In this document: one piece after another, positions 1-10,530 of the stretch
Layout: every line of letters begins with the position of its first letter
Position numbering within the stretch: the first letter of the stretch is position 1
DNA from: Dermatemys mawii
Taxonomy: Eukaryota > Chordata > Testudines > Dermatemydidae
Assembly: GCA_007922305.1 (NCBI GenBank)
Contig: ML677366.1
Span: 11,221,132 to 11,285,131 of the forward strand
DNA: 64,000 nucleotides
Reading direction: 5' to 3'
Notes under the pieces: model-generated
Database searches by the model: none
Told to the model about the DNA's origin: nothing
The model's input: only the letters and a program-made list of their open reading frames with translations
Made by a program: the position numbers and the translations under genes

Positions 1-2560
1 ATAGCAGACAAGTGCGACGTAACTGACAAATGCTCTGGAAAGTAATGATCATCAAACTTTCCATAAGATTTCACTTATGATCTCAAGGAGACAGGCTGAT
101 TAAACATATGCATCCACTATTGGAGTCCTGGGGTATTTTGCCACTGAATTGAGCAGGAAGACTGAACTATATAGATTATTAATATAGTATCATAGCCATT
201 CATGGTGCTTTGCAGACACATAAAAATAAGAGAGCCCCGACCAAAGAACACACTAGCTACAGGACATATAGTGAGAGCATGTAAACACACAGCACATGCA
301 TGCTTGCAAGGGTATATAAATAAGATTAGATAATACACATGCAATATCTGCATGTATGCAAGAAGTTTATTTCCCTAAGAAACGAGTGACCACTAGCAAA
401 TTCCACAGTGTCAAAGCAAAGCGCAGCCAGGAGTGAGTTATTCAGCCAGGCCTAACGAGCAAGCTCACCCCCCTCTTCAGAAGTTAAGTTTTCCAATCAT
501 CCTCACTGTGTGCATGGCACAGCAGAAATGACTGGTTTGCTCAGGATTCTGTCTCTCCTCTCCCCCCACTCCCGAGTTACAAATAACGAAGGAAAGTTAT
601 GTTGTCAGGCAAAATGGAACCATTAATGTGTTATTTGGTTATTTCTAACAAGGTAAAATAAGGAGTTTATTCAGCCTCCCAGCAGTATTACATATTGCAA
701 TGAGACCACATAGCATTTCCCTATTTGCTTTTCCTTCTCTGTCCTCTCTGGCTTCCTTCTCAGCCGGCGTTGTTACTCAGGGCTCAGTCTTGCAAACCAT
801 GCCTGCTCATGCAAATAGTCCTTACTCATATGAGTAGTTCCAATGGGTTAAATTCTGCTCCCAGTCACCTCTGTGCAATTCTGTCGTACTTCCATCGATT
901 TCAATGTAGTTACTCCACATTTTCACAACTGTTACTGAGAACAGGATTTGGGACACCTTGTCTGAATAAGGACCAGATCCTCAGCCTTGACATCAGTATT
1001 TTACAGAACATCTCCCACCTCTGCTCAGGGACCTCCACAGGTGCTAGCGCCGGTAGGGAAATGCTAGTGCAGACACAGCCATTTATATATTGTTCTTCAA
1101 ATGAAATTCTACATTTGCATCTGTTAGTTGAACTAAAGACTGTCTGATGTCTGCTGAGGCTAATAAGCGATACAAGTAAACAGCAGCTCTAACCACTGGC
1201 TGCGGTTCACGCAGTGGTATTTTTCATTGGCTAGTTGTCTAGTGCTGTTTATAGATCTGGCTAGGTGTTACTGCAGGATATCCTGCCGTACAAGATAAAG
1301 TCAGACTACAGCACTCTGTTGAAAGAGACGGAGGAGTTTACAAAGGCCTGTGTAAAATTTATACCCCCAAAAGGCAGAGGTGCTACAGTCTCCCTGAATT
1401 CCACCCGGAGCTTCACTGCTACTACTGATTCTACATGGTCCCCGCTCAGATACTATAGTGATGGAGGTGCATAAATCCCTAAGATAGTAAAAATTCACAT
1501 AAATTACCTCTGCTGCTGTTGCCACCGAAAGCAAGTGGCACTACGGTGCCACTGAAAGAGAGACCATCCAAGTGGTATATTATGGTTTAGCATCAGGTTG
1601 TACCTCCTTCACTCATTCACACTGACAGGTAGCTCCCACTGAAATCGTGATACTTACTCAAGGTAAATAAAGCGTGGCACAATTTGTCACTTAAAAAAAA
1701 TTAAATATCCCTAGAAGCTCATATAATATGAATTCTTTGCTGAATTTAAAATGTGGTGCATTTTATTATATGTATATAAAGCTACATGTATTGCTATATA
1801 GAAACAATTGTGAATTCTTATTTAATATGATAGGGTACGTTAATGGTGCGTATTATAGTTACATTTCAGTTTAAGTTACATACTGTCTACCATACTATGT
1901 GGGCTGAGAGCGACATTCAAGAACCTATTTAGAAACGCAAGTGCCATGGGCTTTCAATTGGACCTATGCTCCTAAATCACACATTCCGTTTTGAAAAAAT
2001 CCCACTCCTATTTACACACCCTGAAAGAAGAATACTTTTCCATTGTGGAGGCTGTCCCAACACATATACAAGGGTGTGCATGTTTATACAGAGGTGTCCC
2101 TAAATTGTTCACACAGAAAGCAAACTCAGTTTGGTGTACATCATTTCCTCACTCTTCTACTAAAGTGTTAGTCGTCTCTTGGCCTGTCGAAGGCCGTGAT
2201 CAAGTGTCTTGATGTTTTTAGTCTTTTGGCCTCAAGGTGAAAACCTTGTCTCTGTCTTTTGGACCATGAAGTAAAAACGTTATCTAAGTTACCTCTGCCT
2301 TTGAGGCTAGACACAATGAGTTTTGCACTTTCCATTATAACAGACCTCCTCAGGTAGCTTCTGTGACAGACAAGGTACAGCACTTTTACCTAACAGTGAA
2401 CATTTGTGGTATCACTTAACTAATAGGAGAAATACTAGTAACACAGGGGAGATGGAATAAATGCCCTATTCTCCCTACTTCCTATCTATTCAACACAACT
2501 CGGGCACTGTGACATTTGATCTCAGTTACCAGCCAGCTGCAAACGCTGGCCGGTAACTGT
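1..2560 (-). other. SLCO3A1 intron 1, distal part; no exon seen
   Basis: This stretch lies 3' of exon 1 on the minus strand and is therefore intron 1 of SLCO3A1. I see no second exon: no frame continues the transporter protein. The short open frames here have no recognisable domain. The interval 835-1000 resembles a diffuse reptilian repeat with phrases such as 'aattctgctccca' and 'gatttcaatg'. The sequence is AT-rich and ordinary. The intron runs off the left edge of the window. Confidence 0.75.
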
Positions 2561-2914
2561 TCTGTACGCCCATTACATATGCCCGGCTTTGGAAACCAGC
2601 CCCCTCGTCTCCCTCGAGTTTGACACAGAAGAAGGGCAACTCCACAGCAGTGCTGAGTCATTTACAACAGCCAAGCGTTTCCCGGCTTAAACGCGATCGC
2701 TCCCCTGGGGGTTTGCAAGCCACGTTGCTGGGGGCTAACGAAACCCCCTTTCCACTCCCCCCTGGTGTTCTGCAGTCACCAGACACAAGCACAGCAGCAG
2801 CGGCGGCCGCGGGGAAATTCACCTTTAAGTCTTAGCAGGAGAAAGTACAGCCCCGTGCAGCTGTTCCTCAGGCAGGGGAACTTTAGCCACCAACAGCGGT
2901 GGAAGATGGCTCTC

Positions 2915-3031
2915 GGGGGGGGGGGGGGGGGGGAACCCCCCCCCCCCCCCCCCCGGGGGGACGTGGGGGGCCCCCCCCCCTCACCCCCCCCCGGCGGGGG
3001 GGCGGAGGGGGGGGGGGGGGGGGGGGCCCCC
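2915..3031. repeat. G/C homopolymer tract in intron 1
   Basis: Runs of G19, AA, C19, G6, ACGT, G6, C10, several C-rich pieces and finally G20-C5 follow one another. The first part is a perfect inverted repeat (G19-AA-C19), and either strand could form G-quadruplexes. The tract lies about 530-640 bases downstream of the exon 1 donor. Its composition is so extreme that a sequencing or assembly artefact is a serious alternative. The protein frames through it are meaningless. Confidence 0.9.
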
Positions 3032-3550
3032 AGAAAGCCGCTCCCCGGACAGCCTGGGGCACAGATCTGGGCCACCCACTTCACTGCACCGAGCCGGTCT
3101 GGAGCATCAAACAACTGCGGATTGTCGAGTAGGACGCCCCGGAGAGGTTCCATCAGTTACGCGCGTGTCTGTCTGTCTGTCTGTCCATTTACGGACGGGA
3201 CTCGGAGATCCGAAAGGCACCAAGTGAAGCGAGGAGCACACACCGCCCCGGCGCTGCTCAATACGGAGCAGGAAGCGGAGGCAGGAGTAGATTGAGCGGG
3301 GATGGGTCACCCCGGCCGGGGGCAGGGCACAGCTGCCGAGGCGATACCGAATCGGGCTACCTGAGGATCGCAAGCCCCAGCCCCAGGGGAGCCCACGGCC
3401 CTTTCCCCTCTGCAATCCGGGGCGCCCATACCCCTGCCCCCTCGAAGGCTGGGACTCTCCAGCCCCGCGGCAGCCCTTGCGGGGAGCCGATTGCTTGGGG
3501 GAGCGGGCCCCGCTGACTCCAGACATGCCCCGCGCCCGGGGCCGAAGCAC

Positions 3551-3556
3551 ACTCAC
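3551..3556 (-). other. Exon 1 splice donor GTGAGT
   Basis: On the minus strand the sequence reads CTG|GTGAGT directly after the codon for Leu58, a near-perfect U1 donor match. The intronic frame runs on as VSVL, which happens to resemble the residues that follow in the human protein, and then diverges. A donor a few bases further on therefore cannot be fully excluded. Confidence 0.8.
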
Positions 3557-3730
3557 CAGGTAGGCGCCCACGGTGCCCTGGGCCAGCATCAGGGCGCACT
3601 CGGACACCAGGAAGATCTTGATGTTGGAGAAGCAGGAGACCTTCTTTTTCCGCTTCTTATTCCGCTGCGCCTCGTCCCCCTGCAGCTCCCCGCCGCCGCC
3701 CGCGGAGCCGCCGGGCTTCTTCCCCTGCAT
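3557..3730 (-). CDS. SLCO3A1: SLCO3A1 exon 1 coding part (OATP3A1 N-terminus)
   Basis: The product is solute carrier organic anion transporter 3A1, a 12-span plasma-membrane carrier of the OATP family. The exon gives 58 residues beginning MQGKKPGGSAGGGGELQGDE, then a basic run (KKRKKK, residues 25-30) and VSCFSNIKIFLVSECALMLA, the start of transmembrane helix 1, ending QGTVGAYL. From memory this matches human SLCO3A1 nearly residue for residue, with differences only in the Gly/Ser-rich stretch and one K/R change. The ATG at 3730 is the first ATG in frame: the upstream extension of the open frame begins only at a TTG. It has an A at -3. The exon ends in phase 0 at 3557, followed by a consensus donor. 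Later exons lie beyond the left edge of the window. Confidence 0.96.
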
Positions 3731-4110
3731 CCTTCCCCCGCCGCCGCGTCCCCGAGCCCTGGCTCCCCGCTCCCGCCGGGCTGCCCAGGGGATGGAGGGG
3801 CGCCGCGTCCCCGGCTGCTCTCCGCCTCCTCCTATGCCGGAGCGGGCGTGTGCCAATCACAGCGGCGGCGGCCCGGCCCCTGCCTCTCTTCTGGCTGCCA
3901 GGGCCAACGCCAGCTCCCCACCGCCGCCGCCGCCTCCTCCTCCGCTCGCCCTGCCTGCCTCCCTCCCGCCTTCCTCTCCTCCTCCGCTCGCCCGGCTGCG
4001 CACGGGCGGGCAGCGCCGCTGTCTCTCGCCAGCCCGGCTCCAGCCGCGCGCGCTCTCCCCCTCCTCCTGCGGCTACGGCCGAGGGCGGGGCCGTGAGGGA
4101 GCCGGGGGAA
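3731..4110 (-). promoter_or_regulatory. SLCO3A1 5' UTR and core promoter (inferred)
   Basis: The sequence upstream of the ATG is GC-rich without a convincing TATA box. It holds a CCAATCA (NF-Y type) motif at 3853-3859, about 125 bases upstream of the ATG, and GC boxes of Sp1 type at 4003-4010 and 4083-4090. CCG/CCT triplet runs at 3921-3955 read as GGC/GGA on the transcript strand. The transcription start cannot be placed from sequence alone; from the CCAAT box I infer it within about 100 bases of the ATG, with dispersed initiation likely. Confidence 0.6.
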
Positions 4111-4499
4111 GAAGGGGCTTTGGGCCCTGGCAATGGGGAGGGGGGGGGGCTGCTGGGCTGGACTGTCCCGGGACAGGGAGCGATGCAGCTGGTGCAGCCC
4201 CTCCCGGCGTCCCAGGTCTTAGCAAGGGGCACTGCCCCCGCTGCTCATGGCCCCGGGGTGGCAAGAAGGAGCCAGCTGCTGAACTGATCCTGCCAGCTCT
4301 GCTGTCCGGGCGACCTCCAGCTTCCCACCCGCTTCCTGGTACGCACCAGTCCACAGCTCCCGCGCTGGTGGGCCCCAGCTCCCTAGCCCGTGCCCACCCC
4401 AGGCAGACCCACAGACTCCAGCCAAGCCCCCTGCTCAGCGGTGCAGTCTCCTTTTACACCAGCACTCCTCAAGCGGTTGGCTATGCAGACTGACTGCCC

Positions 4500-6630
4500 T
4501 TAGCTTGCAGGAGCCCCAGTAAATAGTGGATGGAGAGCTTTTCTTCCAGGGGAACAGCCGTGAGCCAGCTCCTTTTCCCCAACTGTTTGATTCATCTCGG
4601 TGCTGCTCCATATGGCACTTAGGAGGGAGATGGGAGTGGATCCCAGGCTACCAGCATTACAGTTCCCTCTAATTCCTGGACCCTTGTGACTTTTTCCTAG
4701 TGGAACCTGCTTTCCTGCTGCTTAGGAGCCAGGCCAGAAATGTTAGATGTTCCAGTCAGGAAAGTGGGAAGGGGGGAAATTATGATACTATGGTGAACAG
4801 CCCAGTACAAAAGTCTAGGCAGACAGAAAGCAGCATGCAGAAGTTTGTTTGAACAGCAGCCACAGCAGAAAAGGAAACTGTGGCCACTAGAACCAGATCC
4901 CCAGCTAATGTGAACGGACATAGCTCTACTGACTGCAGCAATATGGGTACCATGAGTTACAGCAGCTGAAGATCCAGATCCATATAGTTTCTTGTCATGC
5001 CCTGATGAAAGCCCTTGCATGCGTCTGAAAACACATGGACTTTACGCCACGAAAAACCCTACCAAAAGCAAGTTATGATGCTTGCAACCAATTAGTGAGA
5101 ATGGAAATCCACTCCCAAGACCACTGTCTATGCCCCTGACAAGCTCTTATTCTAAGGTACGTGCATCATATGCATGACCCTTCTTCAAATTGTCACTTGC
5201 TTTACATTATCACACAGTTCCAGAGCTCTAATTTCAAGAGATCTCCTTTTAGAGACCACTGTACAGCACTTCTACCTTTACAGATCACATTCCTTCTCCG
5301 TCCAGCAGCAAAACCTGAGCTCCTGCTTTTCTCTGAAGCATACCTTTCAAGCCTGAGTGTGCATGATCATATCTGTCATGGTTTCTTACCTTAAGTCCCC
5401 AACCACTGGTAGGTGGACCAGGCATTACTGGAAATTCTGGTTTTTGTGGATAGTACTTGCATTTGCAAATTCTGCTTGTTGGGCTTTTTGTACAGATAGC
5501 TGGGTAGTAGCCTGTGACAAAGGTCTGGTAAAGCCTTCAATTCTATGTAGTTATAGGATAAGTGCCATAAAAAGTACCTAAATGGTTCAGGAACCCGAGT
5601 CCCATTTTCAAAAGTGATTTAGGCCCTGATTGAAAAAGTCACTTTTTAAAGTGGGACATGGGGAACATTTTCAAAACCATTAATCAGGGAATAAGATAAC
5701 CACCAACTGACTTACAGTAGAGGGGGTATTCATTTTTCATTTGAAACATTGCCTTTTTGAAAAGCTGGGAAGGTTGCAAAAAGTCGATGGGAAATTAATA
5801 ACCATTTGGTAAACTACTGTTATTGTATTTACAATAATTCATTTTATTTCTCTTTAAATTGAAAAGGGTCCATTTCAAACACTTATAAAAAATGCTTAAG
5901 TTTTTTTCATTTCAAACTAGTTTTTCCATTCCTTGACCAGACCCACCATTCAGGGTAGTCCATATCGTTGCCTTATACAGGGTTCAATGACAAAACAAAG
6001 AACAAGCACCTTCCTCTGAAGTATGCAACAAGTCACTGTTAGGGGCAGGATATCAGAGGAGATGGACCATGGGTCCAAAAAGTGTGTTCATCTTTCTTCT
6101 CCCTCCTTAATAAGAGAGGGTAAGCAGCTTCAATGCCAGGGATCAGGGAAGGGAGAGTCTTAAGTCTCCCTGGAGTGTCACAAAAGATTTCTATGTTAAC
6201 ATTTCAGGTGGAGGAGGCAGATTCATTGACACATCTGTGACAAGGAGAACAGCTTCCTAAGGAATTCAAGTTTCATATTGATTGCCTGAGACTTCTGGCT
6301 GGATTACAGGGCATTTTTATTCCAGCAAATGGCAGACATTAGGAACACTGTCTCTGGAGGACAGAGTACCTGATTCTCCTCTCATTTATACTGGGTTTCA
6401 AGCATTGCTTAACTCCACTGACTTACTGTGTAACTGCTCTGGTGCTAAGCAAAAAATTAATTAAGTTAGTTATATTTTCAGTCAGATATATCATAGCCCT
6501 GGAATTCCCTTTTCCAGGTTTCCATAAATCTGTCACATTGAAATATTTCAGCAGAGAATACATTGCAATTCGTCAGTCTTGCTGAAATGTGTTCTACCTA
6601 TACTGATATTTTAGTAAAATGTCATGTTCC
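4500..6630. other. Upstream intergenic DNA; no gene seen
   Basis: Leaving the CpG island, the sequence becomes AT-rich. Short open frames here carry no domain. An AT-rich MITE-like stretch at about 5720-5945 is listed separately. Nothing else is identifiable. Confidence 0.6.
5720..5945. repeat. AT-rich MITE-like repeat (decayed)
   Basis: A/T-rich text with phrases such as 'tttttcattt' and 'tttttccattccttgaccag' resembles the ends of a reptilian repeat whose terminal motif is GAGCTGGTCAAAA or its complement. Better copies are at 18028 and 20240. The assignment rests on resemblance only. Confidence 0.35.
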
Positions 6631-6635
6631 CAGAT

Positions 6636-7090
6636 TTCCAGACCAGAAGAAACCATTCTGATCAAATCTGACTTCCTACATAATACAAGCCAATAATTTC
6701 CACAACCTGATAACTCCTATTTGAGCTATTGGATATCTTTCTGAAAGAGAGGTTATCTTGATTTAAAGATTTTAAGTGATGAAGATCCACCACAATCCTA
6801 GGTAAGTTGTTCAGTTCAAATGGTTAAAATCACCCTCACTTAAAAATGTGCACCTTATTTCCAGTCTAATTGTTGAGCTTCAGCTTCTAAACGTTAGCTC
6901 TCATTATTCCTTGTCTGCTAGAGTAAAGAACTGTATCATCAGCAGTTTCTTCTCCATACAGGTACTTGTAAAACTGTGATCATGTCACTTGTTAACTTTC
7001 TCTTGAACAAATCAAATAGATTGAGTTTCCTTAGTCTTTCACTATAAGGTGGGTTTTCCAGACATTGATTCATACTTGTAGCTCTTTTTG
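6636..7090 (-). mobile_element. CR1 LINE 3' region, decayed, minus strand
   Basis: The text follows the order of the common turtle CR1 3' tail read in antisense: 'tccaccacaatcctaggt', 'cttatttccagtctaat', 'agcttcagcttctaa', 'ctgctagagtaaagaac', 'ctttcactataaggtggg'. It is heavily diverged and has no coding capacity. Confidence 0.6.
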
Positions 7091-7374
7091 GCTGTTTGGT
7101 AGCCTGATTGAAGAATTACACCTTTATTGTGGGTTATTTTAAGTTCGACACAACTTTTTTTCCCCCCATTCCGAAAATCCGCAGCTATTTTTCACATGAT
7201 CAAGCAAACATTTTCCTCATTTCTAGCCACATCTTTACCAGTTGACAAAGATTTTATAAAATAGGACTAACAGTCTAACTCAGGACTTTATATAGTCCCC
7301 CTTTACCATAACATTTGAACATTTCACTGAGGGGTTGTGAGGGTAAATACATTAAAAGGCAGGAGGCACTATTA

Positions 7375-7480
7375 CCCTCATTTTATAGATGGGGAACTGA
7401 GGTGCAGAAAGACTTAAGTGATTTGTCCAAGGATACACACTAAGCCTCTGGTGGAATCTGAGTCTCAGTGTCGACAAGAG
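7375..7480 (-). repeat. MIR-like SINE fragment
   Basis: The phrases 'ttttatagatggggaactga', 'gtgcagaaagacttaagtg' and 'atttgtccaaggatacac' match the reverse complement of the MIR core (counts, dashes and order from memory of MIR). Confidence 0.7.
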
Positions 7481-7489
7481 AGTAGATAG

Positions 7490-8560
7490 AGTCGTATTGT
7501 AGACAAACCCTGAGTCTAACCACTGACTGGACAAACCTTCTCTGCCTAAACACCTTCCTTTGAGTTCCATCCACAAATAGCAACCATAGGTTTTTGCAAT
7601 AAACTAAAGAATCCAAAATATTCATAGCAAGATCACCAAGAGCCAGGCATTTAAGTTATTCCAGCAAATGTTTTCAGGAATCTGCTTCCACCAAAGTTTT
7701 ATTATAGATTATAAGTTACTTCAATATAAACCTCCAAACATGCAATCAACTTGTGATTTCTCCCCACTGAATAATGACATAAATTCAGAATGTTATTGAT
7801 GGCAAGAAAATAAAATATTGCAATGCCTCCATATGTTCTCCTTTTTAGAAGAAAAGGGGAAGGATTCCTTACGTAAGAATTGCCTGATATGGTACATGAT
7901 TGGGACAGCATCTCCTGTCCAGCTCCTGATAACGTGAAGCTACACACCACAGAAAACTACTGGTTCAGAGTTTCAAGGAGCCATTTGATTTCTCTTTGGT
8001 GTTAAGCTGGAAGCCAGCTCTATAATAAATCTCGACTTTCCCATCATGCTTTGCTTCAGGAAAATACAAAAGTAACCACTGATGCCTCTGTTATAGTATG
8101 TTGTTCATTAATAGTTTATAAGCTTGGTGGAAAACAGATACATATAGAACACAAAACTAATGAAGAAAGCTAATTCTCTCTTTTAATGGTCACCTCCTCC
8201 CCATCACAAGAATGCTTTCCTGTGCACATAAATCCCAATAAAGCCAATGGAGCAACTAGCTGGGGGAAAATAAGCTTTGGACATTTTGCCCATTTGTTTC
8301 TTGAGGAAAACTAGTTTTTTTCTTTAAAGGTGAAGTGAGATTATCACCACCTGCTGAGGTCCAAATAGGTTGAAAGGAAGGAGGAAGAATGGTAAGGTGG
8401 CTCAAAGGGTTGGAACAAACACCCACACTTTGCTGGATTTCTGCAACATGCCACACCCGGAGAGTTTCACCATCAGAGCCTATCAAAGCTCAGATCAGAT
8501 AAAATACTTCACATTTCTCCTGTACCTTCTACCCAGAAGCAGTAATTCACAAAGATTCTA
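7490..8560. other. Intergenic; no gene seen
   Basis: AT-rich sequence with short open frames only. I recognise no repeat or motif. Confidence 0.5.
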
Positions 8561-8569
8561 CTCCCTGAG

Positions 8570-8690
8570 GTCATCGGTGGGGAAACTGAGGCACAGATTA
8601 AGTGACTTGCCCAGTCACACCCCAAGATAGTGGCAATGCTAGGAATAGAACTCTGAAGATCCAGTTCCCAGCTCAGTTTTCTTCCTCTAT
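8570..8690 (-). repeat. MIR-like SINE fragment
   Basis: 'ggggaaactgaggcacagat' followed by 'taagtgacttgcccagtcac' and 'gaatagaactctg' is the antisense MIR core, one of the best conserved copies in the window. Confidence 0.8.
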
Positions 8691-9291
8691 ATGCCTCCAT
8701 TGAGCTAACAGTAGTAGCACTAAGGTTGTAATTAAGGAGGAGTACGTCACCTTTAACCTCAGCTTGATCATTTCTTTAAAATGAGTGCCCTCGTAAACTG
8801 GCCGCTGTGTAAATTAAATCTGTAAGTTCCAAGCCAGACATGGCAAGAGTGAAAGTGGGATTTTGTGCTGCCTCCTGTCATTTGCTCTCTCCCCGCCACC
8901 CCCCACTACAGCTTTACTCTCTGTTATTTGCTCCTCCTAATGGGGATCTGGTAGGTTCAGCCCTCTGCCATACCCTACAGTTCTTTGCTTCATGCTACTT
9001 TTAAAGCAGATATTGCAGTGGGTGTTGCAAAGGATTCTGGGACACTTGTAAGCCAGAGGTGGACCCTGCAGAGGCCTGAGGGGAAGTGGATGCAGGCCAC
9101 GTGCGCCTTAATGCCCCAAATAGCTGTTCAGAACTGACCAGTTAGCAGCTGATTGCAGGGACAATACACCAATGCCCCCTTGAGATGTGGGGCCATAGGT
9201 AGCCTTCTGCTTAGCTTGTGCCTCAGGTCAACCCTGGTTCATTACAAACCAAGCCAAGATCTCTTTCCTACCAGCACATCAGGTTGTAGAG

Positions 9292-9653
9292 CAGTGGTCA
9301 CCAAACATTTTACCTCACGCCCCTCCACCCATTCAATGCCCTGACCTCTCCCTGCCCCCTCACCACAGTCGGGAGCGGAAGGCCAAGGCTGGGTCCAGAG
9401 TCACCTTCGAGGCTGGGGCTGTGACTGGGAGCAGGGCCACAGGTGGGCTGCAACTGGGGCCATGGTCTGGAGCCAGGAGCAGAGGCCAGAGTCGCAGCTG
9501 TGGGTGGGGCCGGGAGTGGAACCACAGTCAGGAACCAGGCTAACCCTCCCAATGAAGAATGGCCAAGACTCAACTTCACCCCCTCCCCGCAATGTTCCTT
9601 CCTGTCCACTCCCTCCCCACAGAGAAGCACACCCCACAGTTTGGGGACCACTG
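9292..9653. mobile_element. hAT-type non-autonomous transposon A (362 bp)
   Basis: Terminal inverted repeats CAGTGGTCACCAAAC (9292-9306) and GTTTGGGGACCACTG (9639-9653) agree at 14 of 15 bases. They are flanked by an 8-bp target duplication, TTGTAGAG at 9284-9291 and TTGTAGGG at 9654-9661, with one mismatch. CAGTGGT ends and 8-bp duplications are typical of hAT elements. The GC-rich interior encodes no transposase. Confidence 0.88.
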
Positions 9654-9668
9654 TTGTAGGGGCTAAAA

Positions 9669-10522
9669 CAGGGTTCGGCAACCTATGGCATGTGTGCCAA
9701 ACATGGCATGTGAGCCAATTTCCCCTGGCACATGGGAAGAGCTCTGCCCCCCGCCTGTTGCTTTGGGGTTGCCCCTGCTGGCGCCTTGCCAGCTGCCGCC
9801 TGCCCCACTCAGGTCCCGCTGCCAGCCTGGGTTTCCTATACCCAGGCTAGCAGCGAGACCTGAGTGGGGCAGGCGGGGACCCCGGCTGGCAAGGCACCAG
9901 TGAGGGAAATGCCAAAGCCATGGCAGGATGAGCCCTCAGCCCACCACAGCTTTGGGGTTTCCCCAGCTGGCTCCTGCCAGCCGGGGTCCCCACCTGCCCC
10001 ATTCAGCTCCCACTGCCAGCCTGGGACAGGGAACCCAGGCTGGCAGCAGGACCTGACACCCCGGCTGGCAGGAGCCACCAGGGGAAACCCCAGAGCTGCG
10101 GTGGGCTGAGCGCTCAGCCCCCCACGGCTTTGGGATCCTCTCCCCTGGCTCCTGCCAGCCCACTGTCAGCCTGGGTTCCCTATACCCAGGCTAGCAGTGG
10201 GAGCTGTGTTAGGCAGGTAGTGGGACCCCAGCTGGCAGGAGCCTGCGGGGGAAACCACAAAGCGAGGCGGGGGGCTGAGCTACTCAGCTTGCCCCTGCTC
10301 TGGGTTTCCCCTGCTGGCCCCTTGCCAGCCAGGGTTCCCGCCTGCCCCACTCAGCACCTTCACCCAGGCTGTCAGTAGCCTGCAGGGAAAACCCCAAAGG
10401 GGGCTGACTAACCCCCTCAACCCCCCAGTTCCACCCAAAGCCCCGCTGCTTCCGGAGTGGCACGCAAGACTCTGTCTAGATGACGATTCGGCACATCACC
10501 TCTGAAAGGTTGCTGACCCCTG
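9669..10522. mobile_element. hAT-type non-autonomous transposon B (854 bp)
   Basis: The left end CAGGGTTCGGCAACCTAT and right end GGTTGCTGACCCCTG form terminal inverted repeats. A perfect 8-bp target duplication, GGCTAAAA, lies at 9661-9668 and 10523-10530. The interior is GC-rich with palindromic tandem units (separate entry). No transposase frame is present. The element starts 15 bases after element A ends. Confidence 0.9.
9750..10410. repeat. Palindromic tandem array inside element B
   Basis: A unit of about 170-190 bp recurs: 'ctttggggttgcccctgctg' near 9761, 'ctttggggtttccccagctg' near 9951, 'ctttgggatcctctcccctg' near 10129 and a related copy near 10298. Each of the first three units is itself an inverted repeat around a CAGCCTGGG...CCCAGGCT core. 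Open frames on both strands repeat accordingly and are not genes. Confidence 0.8.
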
Positions 10523-10530
10523 GGCTAAAA

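Larger units (their letters stand above)
2600..4450. promoter_or_regulatory. CpG island covering SLCO3A1 exon 1 and promoter
   Basis: Base composition changes sharply from AT-rich flanks to GC- and CpG-rich sequence with many CGG/CCG runs, for example a five-fold CCG run at 3921-3934. It spans the start of intron 1, exon 1 and the upstream region, as expected for a constitutive vertebrate CpG-island promoter. Limits are by eye. The interval includes the homopolymer tract described separately. Confidence 0.85.

Noticed and set aside
2765..3295. Proline/glycine-rich open frames on both strands over the CpG island
   Set aside because: They are produced by the G/C homopolymer tract and low stop-codon density of GC-rich DNA, and lie in intron 1 of SLCO3A1.
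3573..4493. Plus-strand frame of 306 codons opposite the SLCO3A1 promoter
   Set aside because: Low-complexity Pro/Ser/Arg composition from CpG-island DNA; it overlaps exon 1 antisense and has no domain. An antisense transcript cannot be excluded but is not supported.
9310..10378. Cluster of repetitive proline/glycine-rich frames on both strands
   Set aside because: They are translations of the tandem array and interior of two hAT-type elements.
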